From NCBI GenBank assembly GCA_016125425.1, contig WGLT01000009.1:62001-126000 (forward strand): a DNA stretch of 64,000 nucleotides, written 5' to 3'. Source of the DNA: Alphaproteobacteria bacterium (GTDB lineage: Bacteria > Pseudomonadota > Alphaproteobacteria > Caulobacterales > Parvularculaceae). The position numbers were made by a program, and so were the translations under genes. The notes under the pieces were generated by a model, which searched no databases, was not told the origin of the DNA, and saw nothing but the letters and a program-made list of their open reading frames with translations. Below are positions 1 through 8,708 of the stretch, piece by piece; the first letter of the stretch is position 1; every line of letters starts with the position of its first letter.

Positions 1-80
1 GGCGCGCCCGCGGATTTTGTTGCATCAGGCCGTCTCGGGCGAGGGGGCCGGGCGCGGGGGCGCCGCAATCGGGAGGAATC

Positions 81-1568
81 ATGACGGACGCTGCAGCAAC
101 GCCGGCGGGCGAGAAGACGATTCTAGGGCATCCGCGCCAATTGTGGATGCTGTTCATGACGGAGTTTTGGGAGCGGTTCTCTTTCTACGGCATGCGCTGG
201 GCGCTGACGCTGTACATCGTGGCGCAATTTTTTGGCGGCGATCCCTCCGGACAGGCTTACGCAAGCCGCACCTACGGTGCCTTTCTGGCCTTGGTGTATG
301 CGACCTCCATTTTCGGCGGTTACGCCGCCGACCGTCTGATCGGCTATCAGCGTTCGATCCTTCTGGGCGCGCTCATCACGGCCGCCGGCCTGTTCATGAT
401 CACAATTCCGAATCAGCAAATCTTCCTCGCGGGCCTCGCCGTGGTCATCACCGGCAACGGTCTATTCAAGCCCAATATCTCCACAATGGTGGGGCATCTT
501 TATGCGCCGGGCGATCCGCGTCGCGACCGCGGCTTCACCATTTTCTACATGGGAATCAACGCCGGCGCGCTCGTCGCGCCGCTGGTGACAGGCTGGCTCG
601 CGAGCACGCTGACCGACACGCCGATGGCGCAAAACTACAAGATCGTCTTCATCACGACCGGAATCGGCATGATCATCAGCTTCCTCTGGTTCTGGTTCGG
701 ACGCAGACAGCTCGGCGAAATCGGCCGGCCGCCGGAAGGGAGCGGCGTCGGAAAAACCGCGATCGTTCTCATCGGCGCCGCCATCTGCGCGCCGATCGTC
801 TATCTGCTGTTATCGCGCGTGGGCGCCGATCTGATTCAATACGGCCTGAGCGCCATGTTCGTGATTCTGGCGATATTGATGATCGCCGAAGGCGTCAGAG
901 AGGGCAATGTCCAGCGCGATAAGGTGCTCGCCATGATCGCGCTCTTCATTTTCAATATTCTGTTCTGGTGCTTCTTCGAACAGGCCGGCAGTTCGTTCAA
1001 CTTCCTGGCCGAGAACATCGTCAATCGGGATCTTGGCGGCTGGGAGTTCCCGGTCGGCTGGTTCCAGTCGGTCAATCCGATCGCGATCGTCATCCTCGCG
1101 CCGATCGTGACGATGATCTGGGCCGCCTTGAGTTCGATGAACGCCGAACCCTCCGTTCCCCGGAAGTTCGGCATGGGTTTGATCCTCAACGGCCTGAGCT
1201 TCACAGTGCTGATGTTTGCGCTGTCGAGCCTCGTCTCTAACGGCCACATCCCGCTCTGGCCGCTCATGCTCACCTATGTGATCCAGACGCTGGGCGAGCT
1301 TTGCCTGTCGCCGATCGGTCTTTCCATGGTGACGAAGCTTGCGCCGGTGCGGTCTGTGGGACTCGCGATGGGCGGCTGGTTTCTGTCCATTTCGATCGGC
1401 AACAACCTTTCCGGCATTTTCGCCGGTTCGGTGAGCGGCGAAACGGGAATGACCGTCGCTTCCGCGCTGCATGGATTCACCTTCAGCTTCTATCTGCTGG
1501 TCGGCGCGGGGATTGTGCTCTTCCTGATATCGCCCTTCATCGCCAAGCTCATGCACGGCGTGAAATAG
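81..1568 (+). CDS. POT/PTR2-family proton-dependent oligopeptide transporter
   Basis: A 495-residue polytopic inner-membrane protein of the proton-coupled oligopeptide transporter family, which imports di- and tripeptides with protons. The family motif ExxERFxYY appears as EFWERFSFYG near residue 29, and the PTR2 signature appears as FYMGINAGALVAPL near residue 155. About a dozen or more hydrophobic segments are visible, as expected. The ATG is preceded by a strong Shine-Dalgarno sequence (GGGAGGA), which fixes this start. It stands alone and ends at a terminator shared with the convergent B12-uptake operon. A second, diverged family member lies at 51776-53263. The family is clear; substrate preference cannot be read from sequence. 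Confidence 0.9.
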   Translation: MTDAAATPAGEKTILGHPRQLWMLFMTEFWERFSFYGMRWALTLYIVAQFFGGDPSGQAYASRTYGAFLALVYATSIFGGYAADRLIGYQRSILLGALITAAGLFMITIPNQQIFLAGLAVVITGNGLFKPNISTMVGHLYAPGDPRRDRGFTIFYMGINAGALVAPLVTGWLASTLTDTPMAQNYKIVFITTGIGMIISFLWFWFGRRQLGEIGRPPEGSGVGKTAIVLIGAAICAPIVYLLLSRVGADLIQYGLSAMFVILAILMIAEGVREGNVQRDKVLAMIALFIFNILFWCFFEQAGSSFNFLAENIVNRDLGGWEFPVGWFQSVNPIAIVILAPIVTMIWAALSSMNAEPSVPRKFGMGLILNGLSFTVLMFALSSLVSNGHIPLWPLMLTYVIQTLGELCLSPIGLSMVTKLAPVRSVGLAMGGWFLSISIGNNLSGIFAGSVSGETGMTVASALHGFTFSFYLLVGAGIVLFLISPFIAKLMHGVK

Positions 1569-1594
1569 CCGCGCCGCAACGACGACGACGAATC

Positions 1595-1620
1595 GGCCGG
1601 GCCTTCGCGCCCGGCCTTTT
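1595..1620 (+). terminator. Rho-independent terminator after the POT gene
   Basis: Perfect 8-bp stem GGCCGGGC/GCCCGGCC with a 6-nt loop, followed by TTTT. It lies in the 71-bp gap between two convergent genes and may serve both. Confidence 0.8.
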
Positions 1621-1639
1621 CGTCTGCGTTGTCCGGGGT

Positions 1640-2404
1640 TCAATCGCCGAAGCGGATCTCCAAGCGGTCTCCCGCCTTCGAGACGCTCGCCGCGACCCCG
1701 AAAGCGCTCGCCAGATGGGTCTCCGTGAGCGCGCCCGCCGGCGCATCGTCTGCGATCGCCCGTCCGTTGGCGAGGAGAATGATCCGCGTGCAGAAACGGG
1801 CGGCGAGGGAGAGATCATGCAGCGCGGCGATGACCAGCGTCCCGTCGTCGGCGCGCGCGCGCAAGACTTTCATGATCGCAAGTTGATGGCGCGGATCGAG
1901 CGCTGCGGTCGGCTCGTCCGCGAGCAGGATCGGCGCCTCGGCGGCGAGCGCGCGCGCCAGATGCATGCGCGCGGCTTCGCCGCCCGACAGCGTCGTCGCT
2001 GCGCGCGCCTTCAAGCGGTCGACGCCGGTCGCCTCCATCGCGCGCGCGACGGCGGCTGCGTCCTCGCCTTCAAGGCGGTCCGGCGCGCCATAGGCGAAGC
2101 GGCCGAGCGCGACGATCGCCTCAACCGTCATCGACCAGAAGAGAGGCCTTGTCTGCGGAAGATAGGAAAGCTTCCGCGCCCGGACGGTCGGGGCCATTGC
2201 GGCTGCGGCCTGTCCGTCGATATCGCACGATCCGGCTGAGACGGGCTCCAGCCCCGCAAGGGCGCGCAGCAAGGTCGTCTTGCCCGCGCCGTTCGGGCCG
2301 ACAAGGCCGATCATTTCGCCGGCGCGCGCCGAGAGGCTGACGCCGTTCAAAATGCGTCCGTCCCGACCGACGATCACGTCCCTGGCTTCGATCCGCGCTT
2401 TCAT
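1640..2404 (-). CDS. btuD: ABC transporter ATPase, cobalamin uptake (BtuD-like)
   Basis: A 254-residue ATPase of the BtuD/FhuC/HmuV iron-siderophore and B12 importer class. Walker A GPNGAGKTTL is near residue 36, the signature TLSGGEAARMHLARAL near residue 138, Walker B ILLADEPTAALDP just after it, and the switch histidine in AALHDLSLAARF. It is the last gene of a four-gene operon and its start overlaps the permease stop by 4 bp, indicating translational coupling. The cobalamin riboswitch at the head of the operon makes B12 or another corrinoid the likely substrate. Heme or siderophore import would be the alternative on sequence alone. Confidence 0.85.
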   Translation of the reverse strand: MKARIEARDVIVGRDGRILNGVSLSARAGEMIGLVGPNGAGKTTLLRALAGLEPVSAGSCDIDGQAAAAMAPTVRARKLSYLPQTRPLFWSMTVEAIVALGRFAYGAPDRLEGEDAAAVARAMEATGVDRLKARAATTLSGGEAARMHLARALAAEAPILLADEPTAALDPRHQLAIMKVLRARADDGTLVIAALHDLSLAARFCTRIILLANGRAIADDAPAGALTETHLASAFGVAASVSKAGDRLEIRFGD

Positions 2405-3396
2405 GCCGCAAGCCTTTTCGTACGCGCGGCGATCCAGACAAAGCCCGGCGCCCCGATCAGCGCCGCCGCCACGCCCAGCTTCAATTCCTGATCGAAGGGC
2501 GCAAGGCGCACGAACAGATCAGCCGCCGCGAGCAGCGCGCCGCCGGCAAGCGCGGCGGGAAGAATGGTCTTCGCCGGATCGTGACCGGCGAGCGGTCTGG
2601 CGATATGCGGCGCGACGACGCCGACAAAGCCGACGGCGCCGGCGAGCGAAACGCTCGCGCCGACAAGCAACGCCGATCCCGCAATGACGAGGCCGCGCAG
2701 GCGGAACAGATCGGCGCCGAGGCTCGCCGCCGCTTCCTCGCCGAGCGCGAGCGCGCGCAATCCGCGCCCTGCGACGAGCAGCAGCGCAAGACCCGCCGTC
2801 ATCGGCGGGAGGGCGAGCGCAAGATCGGAAAAGCTCCTGTTGGCGACCGTGCCGAACAGCCAGGAGACGAGATCGGACAGCGCGAACGGGTTCGGCGCGA
2901 AATTCATCGCAAGCGCGATCAACGCCGTCGTGAACGATGCGATTCCGACGCCGACGAGAATAAGCCGCGCGGTCGACACGCGTCCCGCGCCGAGAAGATA
3001 GAGCGCCGCCGTCGCGCCGAGCGCAAACACGATGGCGGCGGCCGGCGTCGCAAACGGCGTCGCATGCGCGAGATTGAAATAGATTGCGACGACGGCGCCG
3101 AGCGAGGCGGCGGTCGAAAGTCCGAGCACGCCGGGATCGGCGAGCGGATTTCGCAGCAGCCCTTGCAGACCGGCGCCGCTTGCGCCGAGCGCTGCGCCCG
3201 CCGCCCAGGCGGCAAGCGCGCGCGGCAGGCGGATCTGCTGGGCGATCATGACGAAGGCGGGGTCGCCCGCGCCGAACAGACCCTTTGTCGCGGCGAGCGG
3301 GGAAAGCCCGCCCGGGCCGATCAGGCAGGAGAGGGCGACGAGGGCCGCTCCTGCGCCGGCGAGCGCGAGCGGCCAGATGAGTTCATTCCTCCGCAT
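2401..3396 (-). CDS. btuC: ABC transporter permease, FecCD/BtuC family
   Basis: A 331-residue permease with about ten hydrophobic segments. Typical FecCD landmarks are visible, including LGASGAGLQGLLRNPLADPG near residue 70 and FVGVVAPHIARPLAGHD near residue 253, which in this family docks the ATPase and precedes the last helices. It forms the membrane channel of a BtuCDF-type importer. Its start lies inside the 3' end of the substrate-binding protein gene (14-bp overlap), and its stop overlaps the ATPase gene by 4 bp, so the three are surely co-expressed. Assignment to cobalamin rests on the operon and riboswitch. Confidence 0.87.
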   Translation of the reverse strand: MRRNELIWPLALAGAGAALVALSCLIGPGGLSPLAATKGLFGAGDPAFVMIAQQIRLPRALAAWAAGAALGASGAGLQGLLRNPLADPGVLGLSTAASLGAVVAIYFNLAHATPFATPAAAIVFALGATAALYLLGAGRVSTARLILVGVGIASFTTALIALAMNFAPNPFALSDLVSWLFGTVANRSFSDLALALPPMTAGLALLLVAGRGLRALALGEEAAASLGADLFRLRGLVIAGSALLVGASVSLAGAVGFVGVVAPHIARPLAGHDPAKTILPAALAGGALLAAADLFVRLAPFDQELKLGVAAALIGAPGFVWIAARTKRLAA

Positions 3397-4216
3397 CGGG
3401 ACGGCTTTCCTTCAGTTTGCGGGCGCTTGCGGCGATCTTTTCGGCCGCCTCGACCGAATACCAGGCGGGGCAGCTGATGAGATCGGCGTCAAGCCTCACG
3501 GTCGGCGTCTTTCTGAAAAGCGCCGCGAAGGCCGGGTGGCGCGCCGCCGACCAGTTGTTCACATATTCGGTCGTCGCGCCGAAAAACCCCGCGACGATCA
3601 TTCGGGGCGGTTTCAGAACCAGGCTCTCCAGCGGCAGGGCCGGCCAGCCATGTTTGCCGGCGGCCAGATTTTCGACGCCGGCCGCGTTCAATACGGACGC
3701 CATCATCGTGCCTTCGCCGGCGGTGACGCCGCCGGGCGTTACGTAAAGCGCGGCGACCTGCGGGCGCGGCCCGTTTCCCAGCGCCGCAAGGCGCCGGTCA
3801 AGTTCGTCGATCATCGCTTCGCCGCGTTCCTCGCGATGCAGCGCGGCGGCGACGATGCGGATGTCCTTGCGAACCGTTTCGAAATCGGCCGGATAATCGA
3901 GCGTTACGACGCGCGCGCCGAAGCGCTCCAATACGCCGGCCATTTGCGGCGAGCCGCCCCAGAAGCGGAAAACGAGATCCGGCTTGAGCGCGGCGATCGA
4001 TTCGACGCTCGCGCGCTCGGCCCGATGACGCCGGGCTTTCTCGCGCATATAGGAATCGTCTCCCCGCGCCTTCGGGGAAACGGCTGCAATTTCCTCCGGC
4101 GCGGCGATGGCGAGGAGATATTGATCCGCACAAAAATCAAGAGAAACGGCGCGCGGCGCGGCGCCGGCGGGAAAAGCCGCCAAAGCGGCCGCGACGAAGA
4201 GCGCCGCTCCCTTCAC
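3383..4216 (-). CDS. btuF: Periplasmic cobalamin-binding protein (BtuF-like)
   Basis: A 277-residue protein with a Sec signal peptide (residues 1-19, ending AGA-A) followed by a type III periplasmic binding fold. It starts with VSLDFCADQYLLAI, the motif typical of BtuF-like proteins, and continues with IAALKPDLVFRFWGG. It should deliver corrinoid from the outer-membrane receptor to the permease. The start codon overlaps the receptor stop by 4 bp. The family is shared with siderophore- and heme-binding proteins, so the B12 assignment depends on the upstream riboswitch. Confidence 0.8.
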   Translation of the reverse strand: MKGAALFVAAALAAFPAGAAPRAVSLDFCADQYLLAIAAPEEIAAVSPKARGDDSYMREKARRHRAERASVESIAALKPDLVFRFWGGSPQMAGVLERFGARVVTLDYPADFETVRKDIRIVAAALHREERGEAMIDELDRRLAALGNGPRPQVAALYVTPGGVTAGEGTMMASVLNAAGVENLAAGKHGWPALPLESLVLKPPRMIVAGFFGATTEYVNNWSAARHPAFAALFRKTPTVRLDADLISCPAWYSVEAAEKIAASARKLKESRPDAEE

Positions 4217-6069
4217 AGGCGCACCCGAACGCCGCCGAAAAGCGAGCGGCCCGGTTCGCCATAGCCCAGCGCTTCCTCATAGTGACGATCGAAGGCGTTT
4301 TCGAGCCGCGCATAGATCTCCAGCGAGCGGGTCGCGGCGTATGCGGCGCGGAAATCGGCGCGGACGAAGCGCGCGAGGACGCCGCCGAAATCCTGTTCCT
4401 CGCCGTTATAACGCAGGCTCGCACCCAAGGTGAGCTTGTCGTTCGCGCGCCAGTCGGCGCTCGCCGTCGCGGCGTTTTTCGGAACGCGCAGAAGCGGCGC
4501 GCCGGTCAGCCGGTCGATCGCCTCGATATGGGCGTAAGCGACATTGAGATCGACATTGGGAAGAGGTTGGAGCACAACGCTCGTCTCGACGCCCTTGCGC
4601 AAGGTCTTGTCGACATTGAAATAGGCGCCGGTCGCGAAATTAAAGTCGATGAGATTAGTCGTTTCCTGACGGAAATAGGTCGCGCTCAGCCTCGCCAGAG
4701 AGCCAAAATCCTTGTCGAATCCTGCGTCCCAACCGACGGAGGTTTCCGGCTGCAGATTGCGATTTGGTTCAGTTCCGCCGCAACAGACGAAATTCAGTTG
4801 GAAAAGCGTCGGCGCGGCGAAGCCCTGTCCCCAGCTTGCGCGCAGGTTCAGCCCCGCGTCGTCAATGCGATAGGCGCCGGTGACGCGCGCGGTCGAATGG
4901 CCGCCAAATGCTTCGTGGTCGTCATGGCGTCCGCCGGCGGTGAGCGTGAGCGCAGGGAAGAGCTTTAGGATCGTCAGCGCGTAAACGCTGTTGACCGTGA
5001 CGGAGTCGTCCAGCCCTTCGCTGTTGATATGCGTTCGCTCGGTCTTTGCGCCAGCGACGAATGACAGCCAGTCCGACGCCTTGACGCGCGCGAGATATTC
5101 GCCCGCCAGACGCCCGCCCTGCGATGAAAATGTCTCTGTCGCCCCGTCGAGATCGCGGCGGTCGATGCGGTTGTAGTCAAGGCTTGCAACCGATTCGAAC
5201 CGGCCGTCGAAAAGCGAAAGAATGGCCCGACCGGATGTCAGCAGCGATTTGGATTCCTCTCTTTCATTCGTGTCGGCGAGCGTGAAATTCGGCGGCGGGA
5301 AACCGTCGATATCCGTGTCCGAACGCTGATAACGCAAGCTGGTCTCGACGCGGAAATTATCCGCCAGCTGAGCGCCCATATCGGCGCTCGCGGTTCCGGA
5401 GCGGAGCCCGTCAGGCTCGGTCCCGCCGTCGGCGCGGCTGACGCCCTTCGTCGTTATGCCGAAAGCGCTTGCGCGGTAATCGACCCGGCCGGATGCGCCT
5501 GCTACGCCGAGACCGCCGCGTAATGTCCTCAGCGAGCCGCCTTCGAGAAAAGCGTTGACGGCCGGCGCGCCTTCGCCCCGTTTCGTCGTGATTGAAACGA
5601 CGCCGCCGATCGCCTCCGAGCCGTAGAGAATGCTCTGGGGGCCGCGCAGCACTTCGATATGATCGATATCGGCGACGTCGAGCAGACCGAAATCGAATCC
5701 GCCGCCCGGCGCCGCCGGATCATTAACGATAACGCCGTCGAGAAGGACGAGCGTTCGGCCCGATGATTCCCCGCGGATCGACAGCGCAGCCTGTCCGCCG
5801 AAGGCGCCGTTCTGCGCGACATTGACAGCGGCGGCGGCGCGCAATGCGTCCAGCGCGAAGACATCCTGCCGGAGTTCGATATCTTTCGCGTCGATAACCG
5901 TTATGCTCGTTCCTGTTTCGAGCGCAGGCATGGGCGAACGCGTCGCGGAGACGACGATCTCGTCATCGGCGCGCGCGGGCGAGACGCTGATCAGCAGCGC
6001 AAGGGCGATTGCTGCGGGCGCGTGCGGGGTTGTCTCTTTAATGAAAAGCGGCGCGGTTTTGGGCTTCAT
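4213..6069 (-). CDS. btuB: TonB-dependent outer-membrane cobalamin receptor (BtuB-like)
   Basis: A 618-residue TonB-dependent receptor. A signal peptide (to about residue 34) is followed by a TonB-box-like stretch (DDEIVVSATR), a plug domain with LSIRGESSGRTLVLLDGV and IEVLRGPQSILYGSEAIGGV, and a 22-strand-type barrel ending in VRVRL with the expected hydrophobic C-terminus. The length matches BtuB (about 600 residues), shorter than most siderophore receptors. It is the first gene after the cobalamin riboswitch and heads the receptor/binding protein/permease/ATPase operon. Together these move B12 across both membranes, and uptake is predicted to be repressed when B12 is abundant. Confidence 0.9.
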   Translation of the reverse strand: MKPKTAPLFIKETTPHAPAAIALALLISVSPARADDEIVVSATRSPMPALETGTSITVIDAKDIELRQDVFALDALRAAAAVNVAQNGAFGGQAALSIRGESSGRTLVLLDGVIVNDPAAPGGGFDFGLLDVADIDHIEVLRGPQSILYGSEAIGGVVSITTKRGEGAPAVNAFLEGGSLRTLRGGLGVAGASGRVDYRASAFGITTKGVSRADGGTEPDGLRSGTASADMGAQLADNFRVETSLRYQRSDTDIDGFPPPNFTLADTNEREESKSLLTSGRAILSLFDGRFESVASLDYNRIDRRDLDGATETFSSQGGRLAGEYLARVKASDWLSFVAGAKTERTHINSEGLDDSVTVNSVYALTILKLFPALTLTAGGRHDDHEAFGGHSTARVTGAYRIDDAGLNLRASWGQGFAAPTLFQLNFVCCGGTEPNRNLQPETSVGWDAGFDKDFGSLARLSATYFRQETTNLIDFNFATGAYFNVDKTLRKGVETSVVLQPLPNVDLNVAYAHIEAIDRLTGAPLLRVPKNAATASADWRANDKLTLGASLRYNGEEQDFGGVLARFVRADFRAAYAATRSLEIYARLENAFDRHYEEALGYGEPGRSLFGGVRVRL

Positions 6070-6183
6070 CGGCTGGCTCCATCCTGAGTTTTACGGATGT
6101 CGCCATGTCGATGCGCCGAACGGCCAAACGCCGATCACGCCCGCTTTTCCCGGCTATTCCCGGCCGCGAAAAAGGCGACGTCG

Positions 6184-6346
6184 ACGGCAGGTCTCCTGGC
6201 TTTGCGGGTCCTCGCCTTCTCCCCGCCTTCCCGAAGCCCATCGGCTCAGTGGCGCTGGTCGGAGCAGGCTCGCCGCTTACAGTTGCGGGCACAGCCGCGG
6301 AGTTTCACCGCGTTCCCTATTCTCTCCCTTTTGGGGAGCACCGTCT
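6184..6346 (-). promoter_or_regulatory. Cobalamin (adenosylcobalamin) riboswitch
   Basis: On the minus strand the RNA shows, in order, GACGGTGCTCCCC, AAAAGGGAGAATAGGGAA-like sequence, GGCTGTGCCCGCAACTGTAA, the GCCACTG element, GGGAAGG, GAGGACCCGC and the canonical B12 box AGCCAGGAGACCTGCC (about 6186-6201). This matches the consensus cobalamin aptamer. It lies about 115 nt upstream of the btuB start and should lower expression of the uptake operon when cobalamin binds. No clear T-tracted terminator was seen between the aptamer and btuB, so translational control is more likely. Confidence 0.95.
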
Positions 6347-6709
6347 GGCGGCGAATTTAGAAGCGAGGGCGCCGGCGCGCAATGCCGTTCCGGCGCGAGA
6401 AATTTCACCGTCCGCACAAGGGATTCGCCCGGCCGGCCAGCTTGGGCCCGGCGCAGTTCGCAGCGAGCCGTGTCTTTTTCGCAACAAGGCTTTGCAAATC
6501 GCCCTTCGCCATAGGGGCCGGCTCCCCAACCGCCGCGCAACCTTGCGATGCGTTGAAGCAACAGGCGTTAAAGGTTAATATATCTTGCGCGCGCATTTGC
6601 AGAAATGTCGCTGTTAGTGACGCGGGGAATTGGTTAGGAAGAGCATCGAATCGGGGCGTCGCGACACGAGTAGCGCGGACGCCGTTTTCCACCCAAGGAG
6701 GGGAGACCC
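6347..6709. other. Divergent intergenic region between riboswitch/btuB and ompA
   Basis: About 360 bp with no convincing gene. It must hold the btuB-operon promoter on the minus strand and the promoter for the OmpA-like gene on the plus strand. An AT-richer stretch (about 6568-6590, GTTAAAGGTTAATATATC) is the best promoter candidate. A strong Shine-Dalgarno AAGGAGGGGAG ends just before the ATG at 6710. I see no other RNA motif. Confidence 0.5.
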
Positions 6710-7852
6710 ATGACATTAAAAGCCACCTTGATCGCAGGGGCCGCCATGCTGGCGATGGCGCCGGCCGCACATGCTTATGAAGGCCTTTATGGCGCGATCG
6801 GCGCGGGCCTTTCCTATATCAATCAGGACCAGGACATTGAGGCGACGAGCGGTCCGCTGCTGTTCGACGCCAACGCCGATTATAAAAACGGCGTTGGGGC
6901 CTATTCGGCGCTCGGCTATGAATACGGCAACGGATGGCGGACCGAGCTTGAATTCTCCTATCGTCGCAATCATGCGCGCCAGTGGGTCGGCGACAATTTG
7001 AGCTTCAGCGGCTTTCCGGGAAGCACGCTGAGCGGCGACGTGAAATCCTACTCGATTATGGCGAACCTCATTCGCGACCTGAATCCGAGCGGGGCGATCA
7101 ATCCGTTCGTCGGCATCGGCGCAGGGGCGGTGCGGATCAGCCAGAACTTGACGGGCGTCAATCCGGTCGCGCTCAACGGATTTTCGCCGATGTCGGTCAA
7201 TGATAGCGACTGGGCCTTCGGCTACCAGGCGCTGGGCGGCTTTGCGATCCGGGTCGCCGAGGGCGTCACGCTCGACGTGTCCTATCGTTATCTGCGCGCG
7301 CACAGGCCGAACTTCGCCGGCGTGATCGCGGCTACGCCCTTCGCTTATGAAGCGCCTTATCACGATCATTCGGTCTTCGCCGGCTTCCGCTGGAACTTCG
7401 GCCCGTCGCAGGCCGCGCCCCAAGTGCAGTACAAAGACTGCTGGGACGGTTCGAGCGTGCCGGTGACGGCCGACTGCCCGCCGCAGCTCGTCGAGAAACA
7501 GGCCGCCGTGCCGGAGCCGGTCGGCTTCGTCGTCTATTTCGATTACGACAAGTCGAATCTGACGCCGGAAGCGCAAAACCTTATCCGCGAGGCGGCGCAG
7601 CGCGCGCTCGCCAACAACATCCAGACGGTCAAGGTCGAAGGCAACGCCGACCGGTCGGGTTCGTCCGCATACAACCAGGCGCTTTCGCTGCGCCGGGCCA
7701 ATGTCGTGCGCGACGCGCTGATCGCCAATGGCGTGCCGGCCGATCGCATCCAGACCTTCGCCTATGGCGAAGACCGTCCGGCCAAGCCGACGCCGGACGG
7801 CGTGCGCGAGCCTTTGAACCGTCGCACGGAAGTGACGATCAGCTTCGAATAA
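6710..7852 (+). CDS. OmpA-family outer-membrane protein with peptidoglycan-binding domain
   Basis: A 380-residue protein with a signal peptide (residues 1-22, cut after AHA). An eight-stranded beta-barrel follows, rich in alternating aromatic residues (to about residue 235, ending FAGFRWNFGP). A short linker with a Cys pair (KDCWDGSSVPVTADC) leads into a C-terminal OmpA domain containing FDYDKSNLTPEAQ, VEGNADRSGSSAYNQALSLR and NRRTEVTI, which binds diaminopimelate in the wall. It should tether the outer membrane to peptidoglycan. The very strong ribosome site and the strong terminator suggest high expression. Confidence 0.92.
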   Translation: MTLKATLIAGAAMLAMAPAAHAYEGLYGAIGAGLSYINQDQDIEATSGPLLFDANADYKNGVGAYSALGYEYGNGWRTELEFSYRRNHARQWVGDNLSFSGFPGSTLSGDVKSYSIMANLIRDLNPSGAINPFVGIGAGAVRISQNLTGVNPVALNGFSPMSVNDSDWAFGYQALGGFAIRVAEGVTLDVSYRYLRAHRPNFAGVIAATPFAYEAPYHDHSVFAGFRWNFGPSQAAPQVQYKDCWDGSSVPVTADCPPQLVEKQAAVPEPVGFVVYFDYDKSNLTPEAQNLIREAAQRALANNIQTVKVEGNADRSGSSAYNQALSLRRANVVRDALIANGVPADRIQTFAYGEDRPAKPTPDGVREPLNRRTEVTISFE

Positions 7853-7881
7853 GCCCGATCGTCTGAGCGACAAGAATTCAG

Positions 7882-7917
7882 CCGGCGCAGGTTCGATCCT
7901 GCGCCGGTTTTGTTTTG
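7882..7917 (+). terminator. Strong Rho-independent terminator after the OmpA-like gene
   Basis: Perfect 10-bp stem CCGGCGCAGG/CCTGCGCCGG with loop TTCGAT, followed by TTTTGTTTTG. It sits 30 bp after the stop codon and before the convergent TetR gene. Confidence 0.93.
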
Positions 7918-7956
7918 ATCATCGCTCGAATGAGGCCGCGTCGCGGCGCGCCCGCA

Positions 7957-8601
7957 TCACGCGCCGTAGAGCTGCATGAAAGCGCTGACGGCGGAATCAA
8001 TCTGCCATTCGATCGCCGCTTCAAGATCGGCTGGCGGCTGGCCCATCAGCACATCGGTCACCAGCGGTTCGGTCAGCATCGCGCCGAGCCGCCAGAGCGC
8101 GCGCTCGGGATCGTCGACCTTCAGCGCGCCGCGCGCGACGAGGCGCTCGAGCATGGGCGTATAGGCCTTGATCATCCAGCGCGGCCCGTGGCGCAGATAG
8201 GCTTCGCCGAGCGCCGGGCTGCGGGCCGCCTCGAAGGCGGCGATCCGTTTCAGGGCGAGCGCCTCGGGCTCGATCACGCCATGCAGAAACAGCCGCGCCA
8301 TTTCACGAATGAACTCCTCCGGCGGCAGGCTCGATTCGATCGACGTCGTCTCGACCGGCAGGATGTGCCGGCACGTCTCCATAATGGCGGCGGCGAACAG
8401 CTCCTCCTTCGAGCGGAAGCGGTTGTAGACGGTTCGTTTCGAGACGCCGGCCGTCAGCGCGATCAGGTCCATGCTGGCGCCGTCATAGCCGCGGGCGAGG
8501 AACACCTTGCGCGCAGCCTCGATAATCGCCGCTTCCTTGCTGTCTTCAACCGGCGCCGGCGCCGCTTCAACCATTGCCACCTGACTCACCCCGCCCGTCA
8601 T
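7957..8601 (-). CDS. TetR/AcrR-family transcriptional regulator
   Basis: About 214 residues from the preferred ATG at 8601; an in-frame start further upstream at 8673 would overlap the divergent gene's leader. The N-terminal helix-turn-helix reads IIEAARKVFLARGYDGAS then IALTAGVSKRTVYNRFRSKE, a textbook TetR DNA-binding domain. The helical C-terminal half (from about residue 70) is the ligand-binding/dimer domain and resembles AefR-type regulators. It is divergent from the penicillin-binding protein gene, whose promoter region it may touch. No effector or target can be named. Confidence 0.88.
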   Translation of the reverse strand: MTGGVSQVAMVEAAPAPVEDSKEAAIIEAARKVFLARGYDGASMDLIALTAGVSKRTVYNRFRSKEELFAAAIMETCRHILPVETTSIESSLPPEEFIREMARLFLHGVIEPEALALKRIAAFEAARSPALGEAYLRHGPRWMIKAYTPMLERLVARGALKVDDPERALWRLGAMLTEPLVTDVLMGQPPADLEAAIEWQIDSAVSAFMQLYGA

Positions 8602-8708
8602 CTTTTTGCTGATTTTCCATGAGTTTACGCGCTTTGGCCCGGCGTGAACAGCCGGGCGGGCAGGGCGATTCACCGCTCGTTAACCCTGAACCGGCGACAC
8701 AATGGCCG

